Made by a program: the position numbers and the translations under genes
Assembly: GCA_036566745.1 (NCBI GenBank)
Contig: DATCVR010000357.1
Span: 1-14,341 of the forward strand
Direction: 5' to 3'
DNA length: 14,341 nucleotides
Source of the DNA: DATCVR01 sp036566745
GTDB lineage: Bacteria > Actinomycetota > Actinomycetes > Jiangellales > Jiangellaceae
In this document: piece after piece, positions 7,362 to 12,718 of the stretch
How the letters are laid out: each line of letters opens with the position of its first letter
Position numbering within the stretch: position 1 is the stretch's first letter
Notes under the pieces: model-generated
Told to the model about the DNA's origin: nothing
Databases searched by the model: none
What the model saw: only the letters and a program-made list of their open reading frames with translations

Positions 7362-7424
7362 CAAAGTGGCGGCTGACCTGGGCATACGTCCTTGCGGCGT
7401 TGTTCATGGTCTGCCGCCACTTTG
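7362..7424. repeat. 12-bp perfect inverted repeat with long loop
   Basis: CAAAGTGGCGGC (7362-7373) is repeated exactly in reverse complement at 7413-7424, 39 bases apart. It could be a long-loop terminator for glnA, or a pair of recombinase or integrase binding arms at the left end of the integrated element. No tRNA 3' end is seen nearby to mark a classical attachment core. Confidence 0.6.
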
Positions 7425-7432
7425 CGTTGTCG

Positions 7433-7454
7433 TGTGTACGGAGTGTGTACGGAA
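7433..7454 (+). repeat. Tandem repeat, two 11-base units
   Basis: TGTGTACGGAG (7433-7443) is followed directly by TGTGTACGGAA (7444-7454), identical over ten of eleven bases. Direct repeats at one helical turn suggest a protein-binding array, for example integrase or excisionase arm sites near the element end. Confidence 0.6.
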
Positions 7455-7484
7455 GCAGACTTCCGAATTGTGGCGTTTCGGTTG

Positions 7485-7496
7485 CGACACGTGTCG
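7485..7496. promoter_or_regulatory. 12-bp perfect palindrome, possible operator
   Basis: CGACACGTGTCG is a perfect palindrome. It lies in the spacer between TTGCGA (7482-7487) and TAGACC (7504-7509), a weak promoter-like pair with 16-base spacing upstream of the DUF1508 gene. A dimeric repressor could bind here. Both the promoter and the function are inference. Confidence 0.35.
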
Positions 7497-7581
7497 AGAC
7501 CTGTAGACCCTGCCAAGTGAAGCCGTGGGGTTCTCGGCCGTCATTCGGCGTTGCCGCCCTATGGCCAGGGGGTTGATCCAC

Positions 7582-7788
7582 ATGTACTTCGCGATCCGGA
7601 AGAGCAAGACGGGCCAGTACTGGTGGCGCATCGTTGGCGACAACGACGAGATTATGGGTGCCTCGGAGCTGATGACCACCAAGGCATCGGTGGAATCGGC
7701 GATCGCGACCATTCAGGCGGACGCGAGTACCGCGAAGGTCCTCGATCAGACCCATCTCCCGATCGATCCCGAACCAGGGATCATGTGA
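7582..7788 (+). CDS. DUF1508 / YegP-like small protein
   Basis: This 68-residue protein matches the YegP (DUF1508) fold: FAIRKSKTGQYWWRIVGDNDEIMGASELMTTKASVESAIATIQ follows the family pattern of a beta hairpin, a Gly-Asn turn, 'S-E-x-Y/M-x-x-K' and an amphipathic helix. It has one copy of the repeat, plus a short tail ending PIDPEPGIM. Family function is not settled. ATG 7582 is chosen because an AGGGGG run (7566-7571) lies about ten bases before it and upstream residues (from 7525) do not look like protein. It is the first gene of the presumed mobile element, and its codon use is less GC-rich than that of glnA, consistent with cargo. Confidence 0.75.
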   Translation: MYFAIRKSKTGQYWWRIVGDNDEIMGASELMTTKASVESAIATIQADASTAKVLDQTHLPIDPEPGIM

Positions 7789-7847
7789 CAGGGCCATTCT
7801 GAGGCGTCGTCCTCATAGCTGCCGGTCTATGGGCGGAGCAGTCCGGG

Positions 7848-7890
7848 GCAAGGGTCGAGCTTGCTCGATCGCGTAGCGACTTGCCCTTGC
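7848..7890. repeat. Three-arm (cloverleaf-like) nested inverted repeats
   Basis: An outer stem GCAAGGG (7848-7854) / CCCTTGC (7884-7890) encloses two adjacent hairpins with no unpaired bases before either: TCGAGC/GCTCGA (7855-7868, two-base loop as written) and TCGC/GCGA (7869-7879, loop GTA). Only CTTG (7880-7883) is left single-stranded. The fold works in single-stranded DNA or RNA of either strand. Confidence 0.6.
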
Positions 7891-8020
7891 GGCGGGCTGG
7901 GACGTTCAGAGAATGGCTGCTCTGAGGGCGGTGCCGGTGGTGAGCTTCCGAGACCAGCTCATGTGATCCACGTCGGTCGCTTGCTTCCGGCCGCCCGGCG
8001 AGCCCGGAACGGCCGCCAGG

Positions 8021-8067
8021 CCGCACGCCCGGCTCGTCCGGGCGGTGCGGCGCGCCCCGCGCGCCGC
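8021..8067. repeat. Two overlapping, mutually exclusive GC-rich hairpins
   Basis: CCGCACGCCCGG (8021-8032) pairs with 8038-8050 over 12 bp with one bulged G. GCGGCGCGC (8047-8055) pairs perfectly with GCGCGCCGC (8059-8067) with a CCC loop. The two stems share bases 8047-8050, so full formation of one disturbs the other, a layout seen in attenuators and single-strand origins. Confidence 0.6.
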
Positions 8068-8111
8068 CTTGATCTCCAAGAGGTCAACTCGGCAACACTG
8101 CCATCGGACAG

Positions 8112-8130
8112 GGAACCTTGGGGGGGTTCC
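8112..8130 (+). terminator. Small hairpin upstream of the cassette
   Basis: GGAACC (8112-8117) and GGTTCC (8125-8130) form a perfect 6-bp stem with a seven-base TTGGGGG loop. It could stop read-through into the cassette promoter; evidence is weak. Confidence 0.3.
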
Positions 8131-8169
8131 TGACGCTGCAACGTTCCGGTATCGTCCGGCACCCAGCCG

Positions 8170-8198
8170 CTGACAGTGCTTCGACCGTCGTCTACTGT
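8170..8198 (+). promoter_or_regulatory. Putative promoter of the two-gene cassette
   Basis: CTGACA (8170-8175; one mismatch to TTGACA) and TACTGT (8193-8198) are separated by the ideal 17 bases. The expected start near 8205 would fall at the end of the AAGGAG ribosome site (8200-8205), leaving a very short leader, so either the start is a few bases earlier than usual or translation is close to leaderless. Confidence 0.45.
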
Positions 8199-8214
8199 GA
8201 AGGAGTGCCAAGCC

Positions 8215-8439
8215 ATGGCGACGAGGCCACGGCATCCGAAGAAGGAGCTTGAGGAAGTCCTGAAAGCTGCCGAGGATCAGGGATGGCGCATCAGCAAGGT
8301 CAGCAAGTACTACATGATGTGGTGTCCTTGCGACGACAAGCACAAGAAGAGCGTGAAGATCACACCGTCCGACCCTAACTACCGGCGGAACCTGATCGGC
8401 CAGTTGAAGCGTTCGACGTGTTGGAAGGATGAGACATGA
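8215..8439 (+). CDS. Small basic HicA-like protein (candidate toxin of a two-gene cassette)
   Basis: This is a 74-residue basic protein (about 17 Lys/Arg against 10 Asp/Glu). The order is helix (PKKELEEVLKAAEDQGW), strand (KVSKYYMMWCP), strand (KKSVKITP), helix (NYRRNLIGQLKRST), the alpha-beta-beta-alpha order of HicA-type double-stranded-RNA-binding-fold mRNA interferases. It lacks the usual Gly-Ser-His of classical HicA; instead it has a CPC pair (Cys37, Cys39), His43 and Cys69 in an RSTCW ending, which might bind a metal or form a disulfide. ATG 8215 has AAGGAG nine bases upstream. The stop overlaps the next start (ATGA), so the pair is translated together. The HicA link is a fold-level inference; I do not recognise the exact family. 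Confidence 0.6.
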   Translation: MATRPRHPKKELEEVLKAAEDQGWRISKVSKYYMMWCPCDDKHKKSVKITPSDPNYRRNLIGQLKRSTCWKDET

Positions 8440-8786
8440 CAACGCACTACCTGGTCCTAGACCTCGACTTTGAGTACGACGGTTCCGGCGACAGCGACGA
8501 CAAGTTCGATCTCTTCAGCGATCGCGTCATGGACGCACTCTGCGAACTCGAAGAAGTCGACTCCGGGATCGTGGACCCCGACATCGCCGCAAGCTTGGCG
8601 AAGCGGAAGATCAACTTCTACATGGGCGTCAAGGCGGACAGCACTCGTGATGCAGAGCGGCTGTTCCTGGCCAATGTCCGCACGGCTCTTCACGCGGCGG
8701 GCTGCTCCACGCCAGATTGGCCGACACTCCGCAATCCATACGACTTGCCCACACCGACGAAGCGCGAGTTGGCTAGCGCATCTTGA
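8436..8786 (+). CDS. Acidic partner protein of the HicA-like gene
   Basis: This 116-residue acidic protein (about 22 Asp/Glu against 12 Lys/Arg) begins HYLVLDLDFEYDG, followed by a helix (FDLFSDRVMDALCELEEV), a segment GIVDPDIAASLAKRKINFYMGVKA, a second helix (DAERLFLANVRTALHAAG) and a Pro-rich tail. The beta-alpha-beta-beta-alpha order suggests a ferredoxin-like fold (inference). It does not show the HicB signature. The ATGA overlap with the basic protein, the opposite charge and the strong terminator behind it argue that the two act together, perhaps as toxin and antitoxin. Function unknown; the codon use and base composition are less GC-rich than in the chromosomal genes. Confidence 0.7.
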   Translation: MTTHYLVLDLDFEYDGSGDSDDKFDLFSDRVMDALCELEEVDSGIVDPDIAASLAKRKINFYMGVKADSTRDAERLFLANVRTALHAAGCSTPDWPTLRNPYDLPTPTKRELASAS

Positions 8787-8792
8787 GCCCAA

Positions 8793-8832
8793 AGTTCCGC
8801 CCCGCTCACCATCTGGCGAGCGGGGCGGAACT
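8793..8832. terminator. Strong bidirectional terminator hairpin
   Basis: AGTTCCGCCCCGCTC (8793-8807) and GAGCGGGGCGGAACT (8818-8832) form a perfect 15-bp stem with a ten-base loop. It sits between the ends of two convergent genes (stops at 8786 plus and 8870 minus), and so can end both transcripts. No T-tract, as usual in actinobacteria. Confidence 0.85.
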
Positions 8833-8869
8833 GTGTCAGCGTCGGTCTTCGACGTCGCGATACGTTCCT

Positions 8870-9406
8870 TCAGCCGTTGACTGCGGCTGCGCTCACGACG
8901 GGGCGTTGGAAGAGTGCGCCGGATGGTCGCCATGGCAGGTTGACGGTGCGGACGTACTCGAAGCCTTGTCGGCGGTAGTAGTCGTGCAGACCGGTGTTGG
9001 TGATCCAGGCGTCGAGGCGTAGCCACTTGCGCCCCGCGCGCGCGACCTGATCGGCCGACCAGTCGATCATGGCTGCGCCGATGTCTCGCCCTGCCGCCGA
9101 GCGGGCTACCACCATGCGGTGGATGTAGAGGCCGTCGTCGGGGCCGTCTTCGGCTGTCCAGAATTCGGGGTCTGCGTAGTCATCCAGGGCGAACGTGCCG
9201 ATGGGCTCGCCGCCCTCTCGGACGAGATAGACGTCTCCGCGCTCGATCTCCTCGTGCATGACGCGATCGACGGGCTTCCTGGCCTTCATGGCTTCGGGTT
9301 GCCACTGATCGGAGCCTTGCTCGGCGAGCCACGCAATGGCCTCGTTGTAGAGCGCGCGGACGGTCGGCTCATCGGCGAGCGTGGCCTTCTCGATGGTGAG
9401 GGTCAC
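8870..9406 (-). CDS. GNAT-family N-acetyltransferase
   Basis: The 178-residue product has a GNAT fold: LTIEKATLADEPTVRALYNEAIAWL at the start, then GGEPIGTFALDD (beta hairpin), IHRMVVARSAAGRDIGAAMIDW (beta-4 and the acetyl-CoA loop, a somewhat degenerate R-x-x-G-x-G/A site) and LDAWITNTGLHDYYRRQGFEYVRTV (beta-5 to beta-6 with the Asn and Tyr typical of the family). It transfers acetyl from acetyl-CoA to an unknown amine or protein. The start GTG 9406 overlaps the stop of the GntR gene (GTGA), so translation is coupled; the longer frame back to 9490 lies inside that gene. Its place in the repressor operon suggests a role in element control or immunity rather than housekeeping. Confidence 0.82.
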   Translation of the reverse strand: MTLTIEKATLADEPTVRALYNEAIAWLAEQGSDQWQPEAMKARKPVDRVMHEEIERGDVYLVREGGEPIGTFALDDYADPEFWTAEDGPDDGLYIHRMVVARSAAGRDIGAAMIDWSADQVARAGRKWLRLDAWITNTGLHDYYRRQGFEYVRTVNLPWRPSGALFQRPVVSAAAVNG

Positions 9407-10188
9407 TTGGCGTTCTCCTTCGGGAGAGGCAAGCCGTCGCGCTCGTAGATGATCACGTGGCGGTCGCCGGGCAGGATGCTCATGACGCAACGCACCGGCC
9501 GGTCGTCTTGGTCGTAGCCGGTGATGATGTGTTGCGCGATGGGCGTGCCCGGAGCGAGGTCGAGTCGCTGAGCCTCGTCCGGCGTGGGCATGCGCACCAG
9601 GATCTCGTCTACTGCCCGCACCTGTACGTGGCCATTCGCGGCCAGTGTGTGATTCGCGCCGGGGGTCAGGTCGTGCGGCTCCATGATCTCCGTGCCCTGC
9701 ACGACGTCCTGCGGGAAGTAGCTGTCGTTGCTGTACACGAGGTCGCCGTCGAGGTACCGGAGCCGACGACGGACCACGACGTACTCGCTGTCGTCGAGCT
9801 TGAGTCGGTCTTTGACCTCCACGGGCGGCTTCACGATGGAGACCTCGATCCGTTGAGACGGCGCGCGGCCTTCCTGCTCTTGCTCGGTGAGAAACACGTC
9901 CTGATTCGCGGCCGTCTGCTTCCGCAAGTCGCTCTGTGGCCGGTACTGCATCCGGTTCCGGTCACGCACGAAGTAGCCGTGCGGTCGGCGGGCGACGATC
10001 AGCCCCTCGGACACCAGGAGCGCCAGCGCATCCCGGGCGGTGTTGCGTGCCACTTGGTACTGCTCGATGACTTCTGCCTCGGTGGTGAGCTTCTCCCCCT
10101 CAGGCACCGTGCCGTCGAGCACGCGGGCACGTAGCTCGTCCGCGATCAGCTCCTTCTTAGAGCGACCCGTACCCCGCGTAACGGCCAT
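9403..10188 (-). CDS. GntR-family repressor with UTRA domain (KorSA-like)
   Basis: This 261-residue regulator has an N-terminal winged helix-turn-helix (about residues 10-75: ELIADELRARVLDGTVPEGEKL, VIEQYQVARNTARDALALLVSEGLI, GYFVRD) and a UTRA ligand-binding domain (about 95-250, including YVVVRRRLRYLDGDLVYSNDSYFP). pSAM2-type elements carry such a gene (KorSA), which represses pra and so keeps the element integrated. Position, divergent orientation and shared operators here fit that role. ATG 10188 is preferred over the upstream in-frame start at 10245: it puts MAVTRGTGRSKKEL at the start as in related proteins, with AGG nine bases upstream. Its ligand is unknown. It is followed directly by the coupled acetyltransferase. 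Confidence 0.88.
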   Translation of the reverse strand: MAVTRGTGRSKKELIADELRARVLDGTVPEGEKLTTEAEVIEQYQVARNTARDALALLVSEGLIVARRPHGYFVRDRNRMQYRPQSDLRKQTAANQDVFLTEQEQEGRAPSQRIEVSIVKPPVEVKDRLKLDDSEYVVVRRRLRYLDGDLVYSNDSYFPQDVVQGTEIMEPHDLTPGANHTLAANGHVQVRAVDEILVRMPTPDEAQRLDLAPGTPIAQHIITGYDQDDRPVRCVMSILPGDRHVIIYERDGLPLPKENAK

Positions 10189-10254
10189 GTCGAACAACCT
10201 TCTCCCGGCTCGGCGTGTCGTTGCTGCTGCCTGTGTGACCTGCAACTTCGACGT

Positions 10255-10268
10255 TCTGTCTAGACAGA
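10255..10268. promoter_or_regulatory. 14-bp palindromic operator over the gntR promoter
   Basis: TCTGTCTAGACAGA is a perfect palindrome. It overlaps the -10 box (10266-10271) and the expected start point of the leftward gntR transcript. Its TGTCTAG half recurs twice on the pra side. It is the best candidate for autoregulation by the GntR protein. Confidence 0.75.
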
Positions 10269-10295
10269 GTAGGCAAAACCCTTGCCCACTGTCAC
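10266..10295 (-). promoter_or_regulatory. Putative gntR promoter (leftward)
   Basis: On the minus strand GTGACA (plus 10290-10295; one mismatch to TTGACA) and TACTCT (plus 10266-10271) are 18 bases apart. The start near 10259 falls inside the palindromic operator. It runs opposite to and interleaves with the pra promoter. Confidence 0.5.
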
Positions 10296-10310
10296 GTCCG
10301 TGTGTATTGT
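10282..10310 (+). promoter_or_regulatory. Putative pra promoter (rightward)
   Basis: TTGCCC (10282-10287) and TATTGT (10305-10310) are exactly 17 bases apart. The -10 box overlaps the operator repeat TGTCTAGTCA (10308-10317), and a second copy lies just downstream, so bound repressor would block the start. The leader to ATG 10424 is about 107 bases and holds a CCCGGA/TCCGGG hairpin (10361-10374). Confidence 0.6.
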
Positions 10311-10347
10311 CTAGTCATGCACAGACGGTCTAGTCATTAACGACTAG
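10308..10347. promoter_or_regulatory. Repeated GTCTAGTCA operators over the pra start
   Basis: TGTCTAGTCA (10308-10317) and GGTCTAGTCA (10327-10336) are direct repeats 19 bases apart, sharing GTCTAGTCA. The second also forms an inverted repeat, CTAGTC (10330-10335) with GACTAG (10342-10347). Together with the palindrome at 10255 they give one site on the repressor side and two on the pra side. As I recall it, pSAM2 KorSA sites have a comparable one-plus-two layout. Confidence 0.7.
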
Positions 10348-10423
10348 CCGCAAGGCGGGTCCCGGAGTTCCGGGGCTTGTGGGAGATCGGGCGGTCCGGT
10401 CTCCACGGACAGGAGGAAGTGTC

Positions 10424-10840
10424 ATGGCGATCACTGGTGGTATCCCGGTCGAGTTTGGTCAGGTCTTCCCGCACGGCGCGTACGTGGTCGGTGAGGTCGC
10501 GCCGATCAACGACTTCGAGAAGTCGACGAAGGACAAGCCGGTTCAGGACCGGGACAAGGTGTCGGGTCTGCCGTTGTGGCAGGTGCCGGTGATGGATGGC
10601 GACCCCGAGGCCCGCAAGGGTCAGCGTGAGATCACGGTGAAGATCGCTGCCGAGCACCAGCCGGTGCCCCCGGACGCGATCGCGGGCCTGCCGTTCCGCC
10701 CGGTCGAGTTCACCGGCCTGACCGTGACGCCGTGGCTGGAAGAGCGCGGCAACCGCTCCCGCATCGCCTACTCGTTCCGGGCGTCGGGGATGCAGAAGCC
10801 CGGTGGGAAGCCCACCCCGGCCGCGAAGGATGCGGCCTGA
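10424..10840 (+). CDS. Pra-like activator of element replication, integration and excision
   Basis: This 138-residue protein resembles the family annotated in actinomycete integrative elements as plasmid replication, integration and excision activator (Pra of pSAM2). Visible features include the start MAITGGIPVEFGQVFPHGAYV, then GEVAPINDFEKSTKDKPVQDRD, a GLPLWQVPVMDGDPEARKGQ segment, and PFRPVEFTGLTVTPWLEE before a Gly/Pro/Lys tail. No classical DNA-binding motif is seen, so the activator label rests on family and context. ATG 10424 has a strong AGGAGGAA site (10411-10418). Its promoter carries repeats shared with the divergent GntR gene. A 13-bp hairpin follows it, which may limit read-through into the transfer operon. 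Confidence 0.78.
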   Translation: MAITGGIPVEFGQVFPHGAYVVGEVAPINDFEKSTKDKPVQDRDKVSGLPLWQVPVMDGDPEARKGQREITVKIAAEHQPVPPDAIAGLPFRPVEFTGLTVTPWLEERGNRSRIAYSFRASGMQKPGGKPTPAAKDAA

Positions 10841-10851
10841 CCTCAAAGACC

Positions 10852-10895
10852 GGTCCGGGGGTGGGCCTGGCGTCCAAACCGTCCACCCCCGGACC
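10852..10895 (+). terminator. Strong hairpin between pra and the transfer operon
   Basis: GGTCCGGGGGTGG (10852-10864) and CCACCCCCGGACC (10883-10895) form a perfect 13-bp stem with an 18-base loop, 11 bases after the pra stop and 33 before the next ATG. With no T-tract and no clear promoter after it, it looks like an attenuator or partial terminator that sets the ratio of pra to downstream genes. Confidence 0.7.
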
Positions 10896-10928
10896 TTCCA
10901 AACCACCCTCCTGAGGAAGGGGTTCAGC

Positions 10929-11216
10929 ATGTCCAAGCCTAGAACGCGGGGACCGCGCACGGTCGATCCGCTCGACACCCTGCCGATCTTCACCATGACC
11001 GATGGCACACCGACCGGCTTCGGCTGCGCAGGGTGTGACGAGCCGGTCGTGGACGAACCTGGCGAGTTGTGCCCGGAGTGTGCGGAGGCCGTGCTCACCG
11101 GCAAGGCCGTCCTCGACTTCGAGGAACCGGACCTGCCTAACGGCGTCGCGGAGAACCTGCCACGGTTCCTGGCCCGCCGCATTCGCCGATCCGCCTCGCA
11201 TCAGGCGGTGGCGTGA
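10929..11216 (+). CDS. Small double-CxxC (zinc-ribbon-like) protein
   Basis: This 95-residue protein has two CxxC knuckles, CAGC (Cys33, Cys36) and CPEC (Cys48, Cys51), 11 residues apart, as in a small zinc ribbon. It has a basic N-terminus (SKPRTRGPR), an acidic middle (LDFEEPDLP) and a basic end (RFLARRIRRSAS). ATG 10929 is preceded by GAGGAAGG (10913-10920). The stop codon shares a base with the translocase ATG (TGATG), so both are translated from one message. It may be a DNA-binding or adaptor protein for transfer. I do not recognise a named family. Confidence 0.7.
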   Translation: MSKPRTRGPRTVDPLDTLPIFTMTDGTPTGFGCAGCDEPVVDEPGELCPECAEAVLTGKAVLDFEEPDLPNGVAENLPRFLARRIRRSASHQAVA

Positions 11217-12718
11217 TGAAGGTCAACGGTCCCCGGATCGGCGCCGAGACGGTCAAGGTCAGCCTGGGTGCGTGGCTGGCGGGGTGGCTGTTCTCCCTCG
11301 CCGGGCGTCTCCTGCTCGCCCTGGCCCGCCGCCCGCTCGTCCTCGCGTCCGTGGTCGCGGTGGTGATGGTCGCCAACGTGGTCGGCGATGTCGGCCTCGG
11401 CGTGACGCTCGCCGTCCTCGCTGTGATCGCCGGGCTGGCGGTGGTGTGGTGGCGGCTGCACGCGGCGTCGTTTCGTCGGCTGCTGGCCTGGAAGCTCCGG
11501 GCTTGGTGGCGCAAGGTGTGGGTGTATCGGCGCGAGTGGGCCGAGGTGATGGCCGGGCTATCGCTGATCCAGCGCCGCAAAGGCGCAGACGACCTGGTGC
11601 CCGAGCTGGTCCGGGTGCGCTGCACCGCCACCGTCGATGTGCTGCGGGTTCGCCTGCTCCCCGGTCAGGTGCTCTCGGACTTCGCCACCCACGCCAACCG
11701 GCTCGCGCAGACCTTCCAAGCCCTGGACTGCCGGGTCCGCTCCCTGCCCCGCCGCAAGGGCGGTGCCTCGCGGGTCGTGGAGCTGTGGTTCCTCATCGCC
11801 GACCCCTTGACCGACACCGTGGCGGTGTTCCAGCCCCCGGCCAAGCCGAGACTGTCCGCGCTGCCGGTTGCCCTGGGTGAGGACGGCCTGACATGGAACC
11901 TGCGTCTGCTGGCGACGCACTGGCTCATCGTCGGCGCGACCGGCGCGGGCAAGGGATCGGTCCTGTGGTCGATCATCCGCTCCCTCGGGCACGCCGTCGC
12001 CTCCCGCACAGTGGAGCTGTGGGTCATCGACCCCAAGGGCGGCATGGAACTGGCCTTCGGTCGGCGGCTGTTCACCCGGTTCAGCTACGGCCAGCCCACC
12101 GATCCCGACGCTGACACCGCGCAGGACAGGGGCAAGCGGCGCGCCTACGAGGTCGCCTACGCCGAGCTACTCGAAGACGCCGTGCGCGTCATGGGGCAAC
12201 GCCAGGCCCGGCTGATGGGCCGCACCCGCACCCACAAACCCGCACCCGGTGACCCCCTCATCGTCATCATCATCGACGAGCTCGCCTCGCTGACGGCTTA
12301 TGTGACCGACAAGGACGCCAAGCGGCGCATCGAAACCGCCCTGAACCTGCTGCTGTCGCAGGGCCGGGCGGTCGGTGTGGTGGTCATCGCGGCGTTGCAG
12401 GACCCCCGCAAGGAAGCCGTCCCCGCCCGGGGGCTGTTCCCGGCCCGGATCGCGTTGCGGCTCTCCGAGGCCTCCGAGGTCGATCTCACCCTCGGCGAGG
12501 GCACCAGGGACAAGGGCGCCCGCTGCGACGAGATCCCCCGCGACCTCCCCGGGGTCGGGTTCGTGCACACCGACGAACGCTCCGAACCGCTGCGCGTCCG
12601 GTTCTCCTACGTCTCCGATGGCGACATCGCCGACATGTGCGCCGCCTACGCCCCCGGCAACGTCAACACCACCGCCACCGTCCTGCACCAGGTCGAGCGG
12701 ATCGGAACCCCCGTATGA
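11216..12718 (+). CDS. FtsK/SpoIIIE-type DNA translocase (TraSA-like transfer protein)
   Basis: This 500-residue protein should sit in the membrane and pump double-stranded DNA between cells, the single-protein transfer mechanism known for Streptomyces plasmids and AICEs. Hydrophobic segments lie at about 19-38 and 41-78. The motor domain has Walker A GATGAGKGS (240-248), VELWVIDPKGGMEL (266-279), and Walker B LIVIIIDE (348-355) followed by LASLTAY; SQGRAVGVVVIAALQDP (381-397) fits the sensor region. The C-terminus has no separate gamma-type winged helix of obvious form. ATG 11216 is chosen for its TGATG overlap with the upstream stop; GTG 11213 would add one residue. The stop overlaps the next start (ATGA). 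This is the central conjugation gene of the element. Confidence 0.93.
   Translation: MKVNGPRIGAETVKVSLGAWLAGWLFSLAGRLLLALARRPLVLASVVAVVMVANVVGDVGLGVTLAVLAVIAGLAVVWWRLHAASFRRLLAWKLRAWWRKVWVYRREWAEVMAGLSLIQRRKGADDLVPELVRVRCTATVDVLRVRLLPGQVLSDFATHANRLAQTFQALDCRVRSLPRRKGGASRVVELWFLIADPLTDTVAVFQPPAKPRLSALPVALGEDGLTWNLRLLATHWLIVGATGAGKGSVLWSIIRSLGHAVASRTVELWVIDPKGGMELAFGRRLFTRFSYGQPTDPDADTAQDRGKRRAYEVAYAELLEDAVRVMGQRQARLMGRTRTHKPAPGDPLIVIIIDELASLTAYVTDKDAKRRIETALNLLLSQGRAVGVVVIAALQDPRKEAVPARGLFPARIALRLSEASEVDLTLGEGTRDKGARCDEIPRDLPGVGFVHTDERSEPLRVRFSYVSDGDIADMCAAYAPGNVNTTATVLHQVERIGTPV

Larger units (their letters stand above)
7789..8214. other. 426-base gene-free, highly structured stretch
   Basis: I see no convincing gene here. 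A 90-codon plus-strand frame (7861-8133) consists mainly of Ala/Arg/Pro/Gly repeats and runs through the hairpins, so it is probably spurious. The stretch holds three structured blocks: a three-arm fold at 7848-7890, two competing GC-rich hairpins at 8021-8067, and a small hairpin at 8112-8130. The promoter of the downstream cassette ends the stretch. It could be a single-strand origin, an untranslated RNA or remnants of a lost gene. Confidence 0.5.

Noticed and set aside
5853..7385. Minus-strand 510-codon open frame opposite glnA
   Set aside because: It is a shadow of a strongly conserved enzyme with full motifs; no plausible start signal or domain.
7329..7581. Search for a tRNA 3' fragment as attachment core
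   Set aside because: No T-loop GGTTCRA-type sequence or acceptor-stem pairing is seen on either strand.
7861..8133. Plus-strand 90-codon frame in the structured stretch
   Set aside because: The translation is mostly Ala/Arg/Pro/Gly repeats over perfect hairpins, with no ribosome site; DNA or RNA structure explains it better.
7906..8442. Minus-strand frame whose lower part briefly suggested an HNH-type protein (a VDHM stretch)
   Set aside because: No zinc cysteines or ordered HNH residues follow, and it runs antisense through the HicA-like gene.
10337..11182. Minus-strand 281-codon open frame opposite pra and the double-CxxC gene
   Set aside because: It would cross the operator region and the 13-bp hairpin, and its translation has no recognisable fold.
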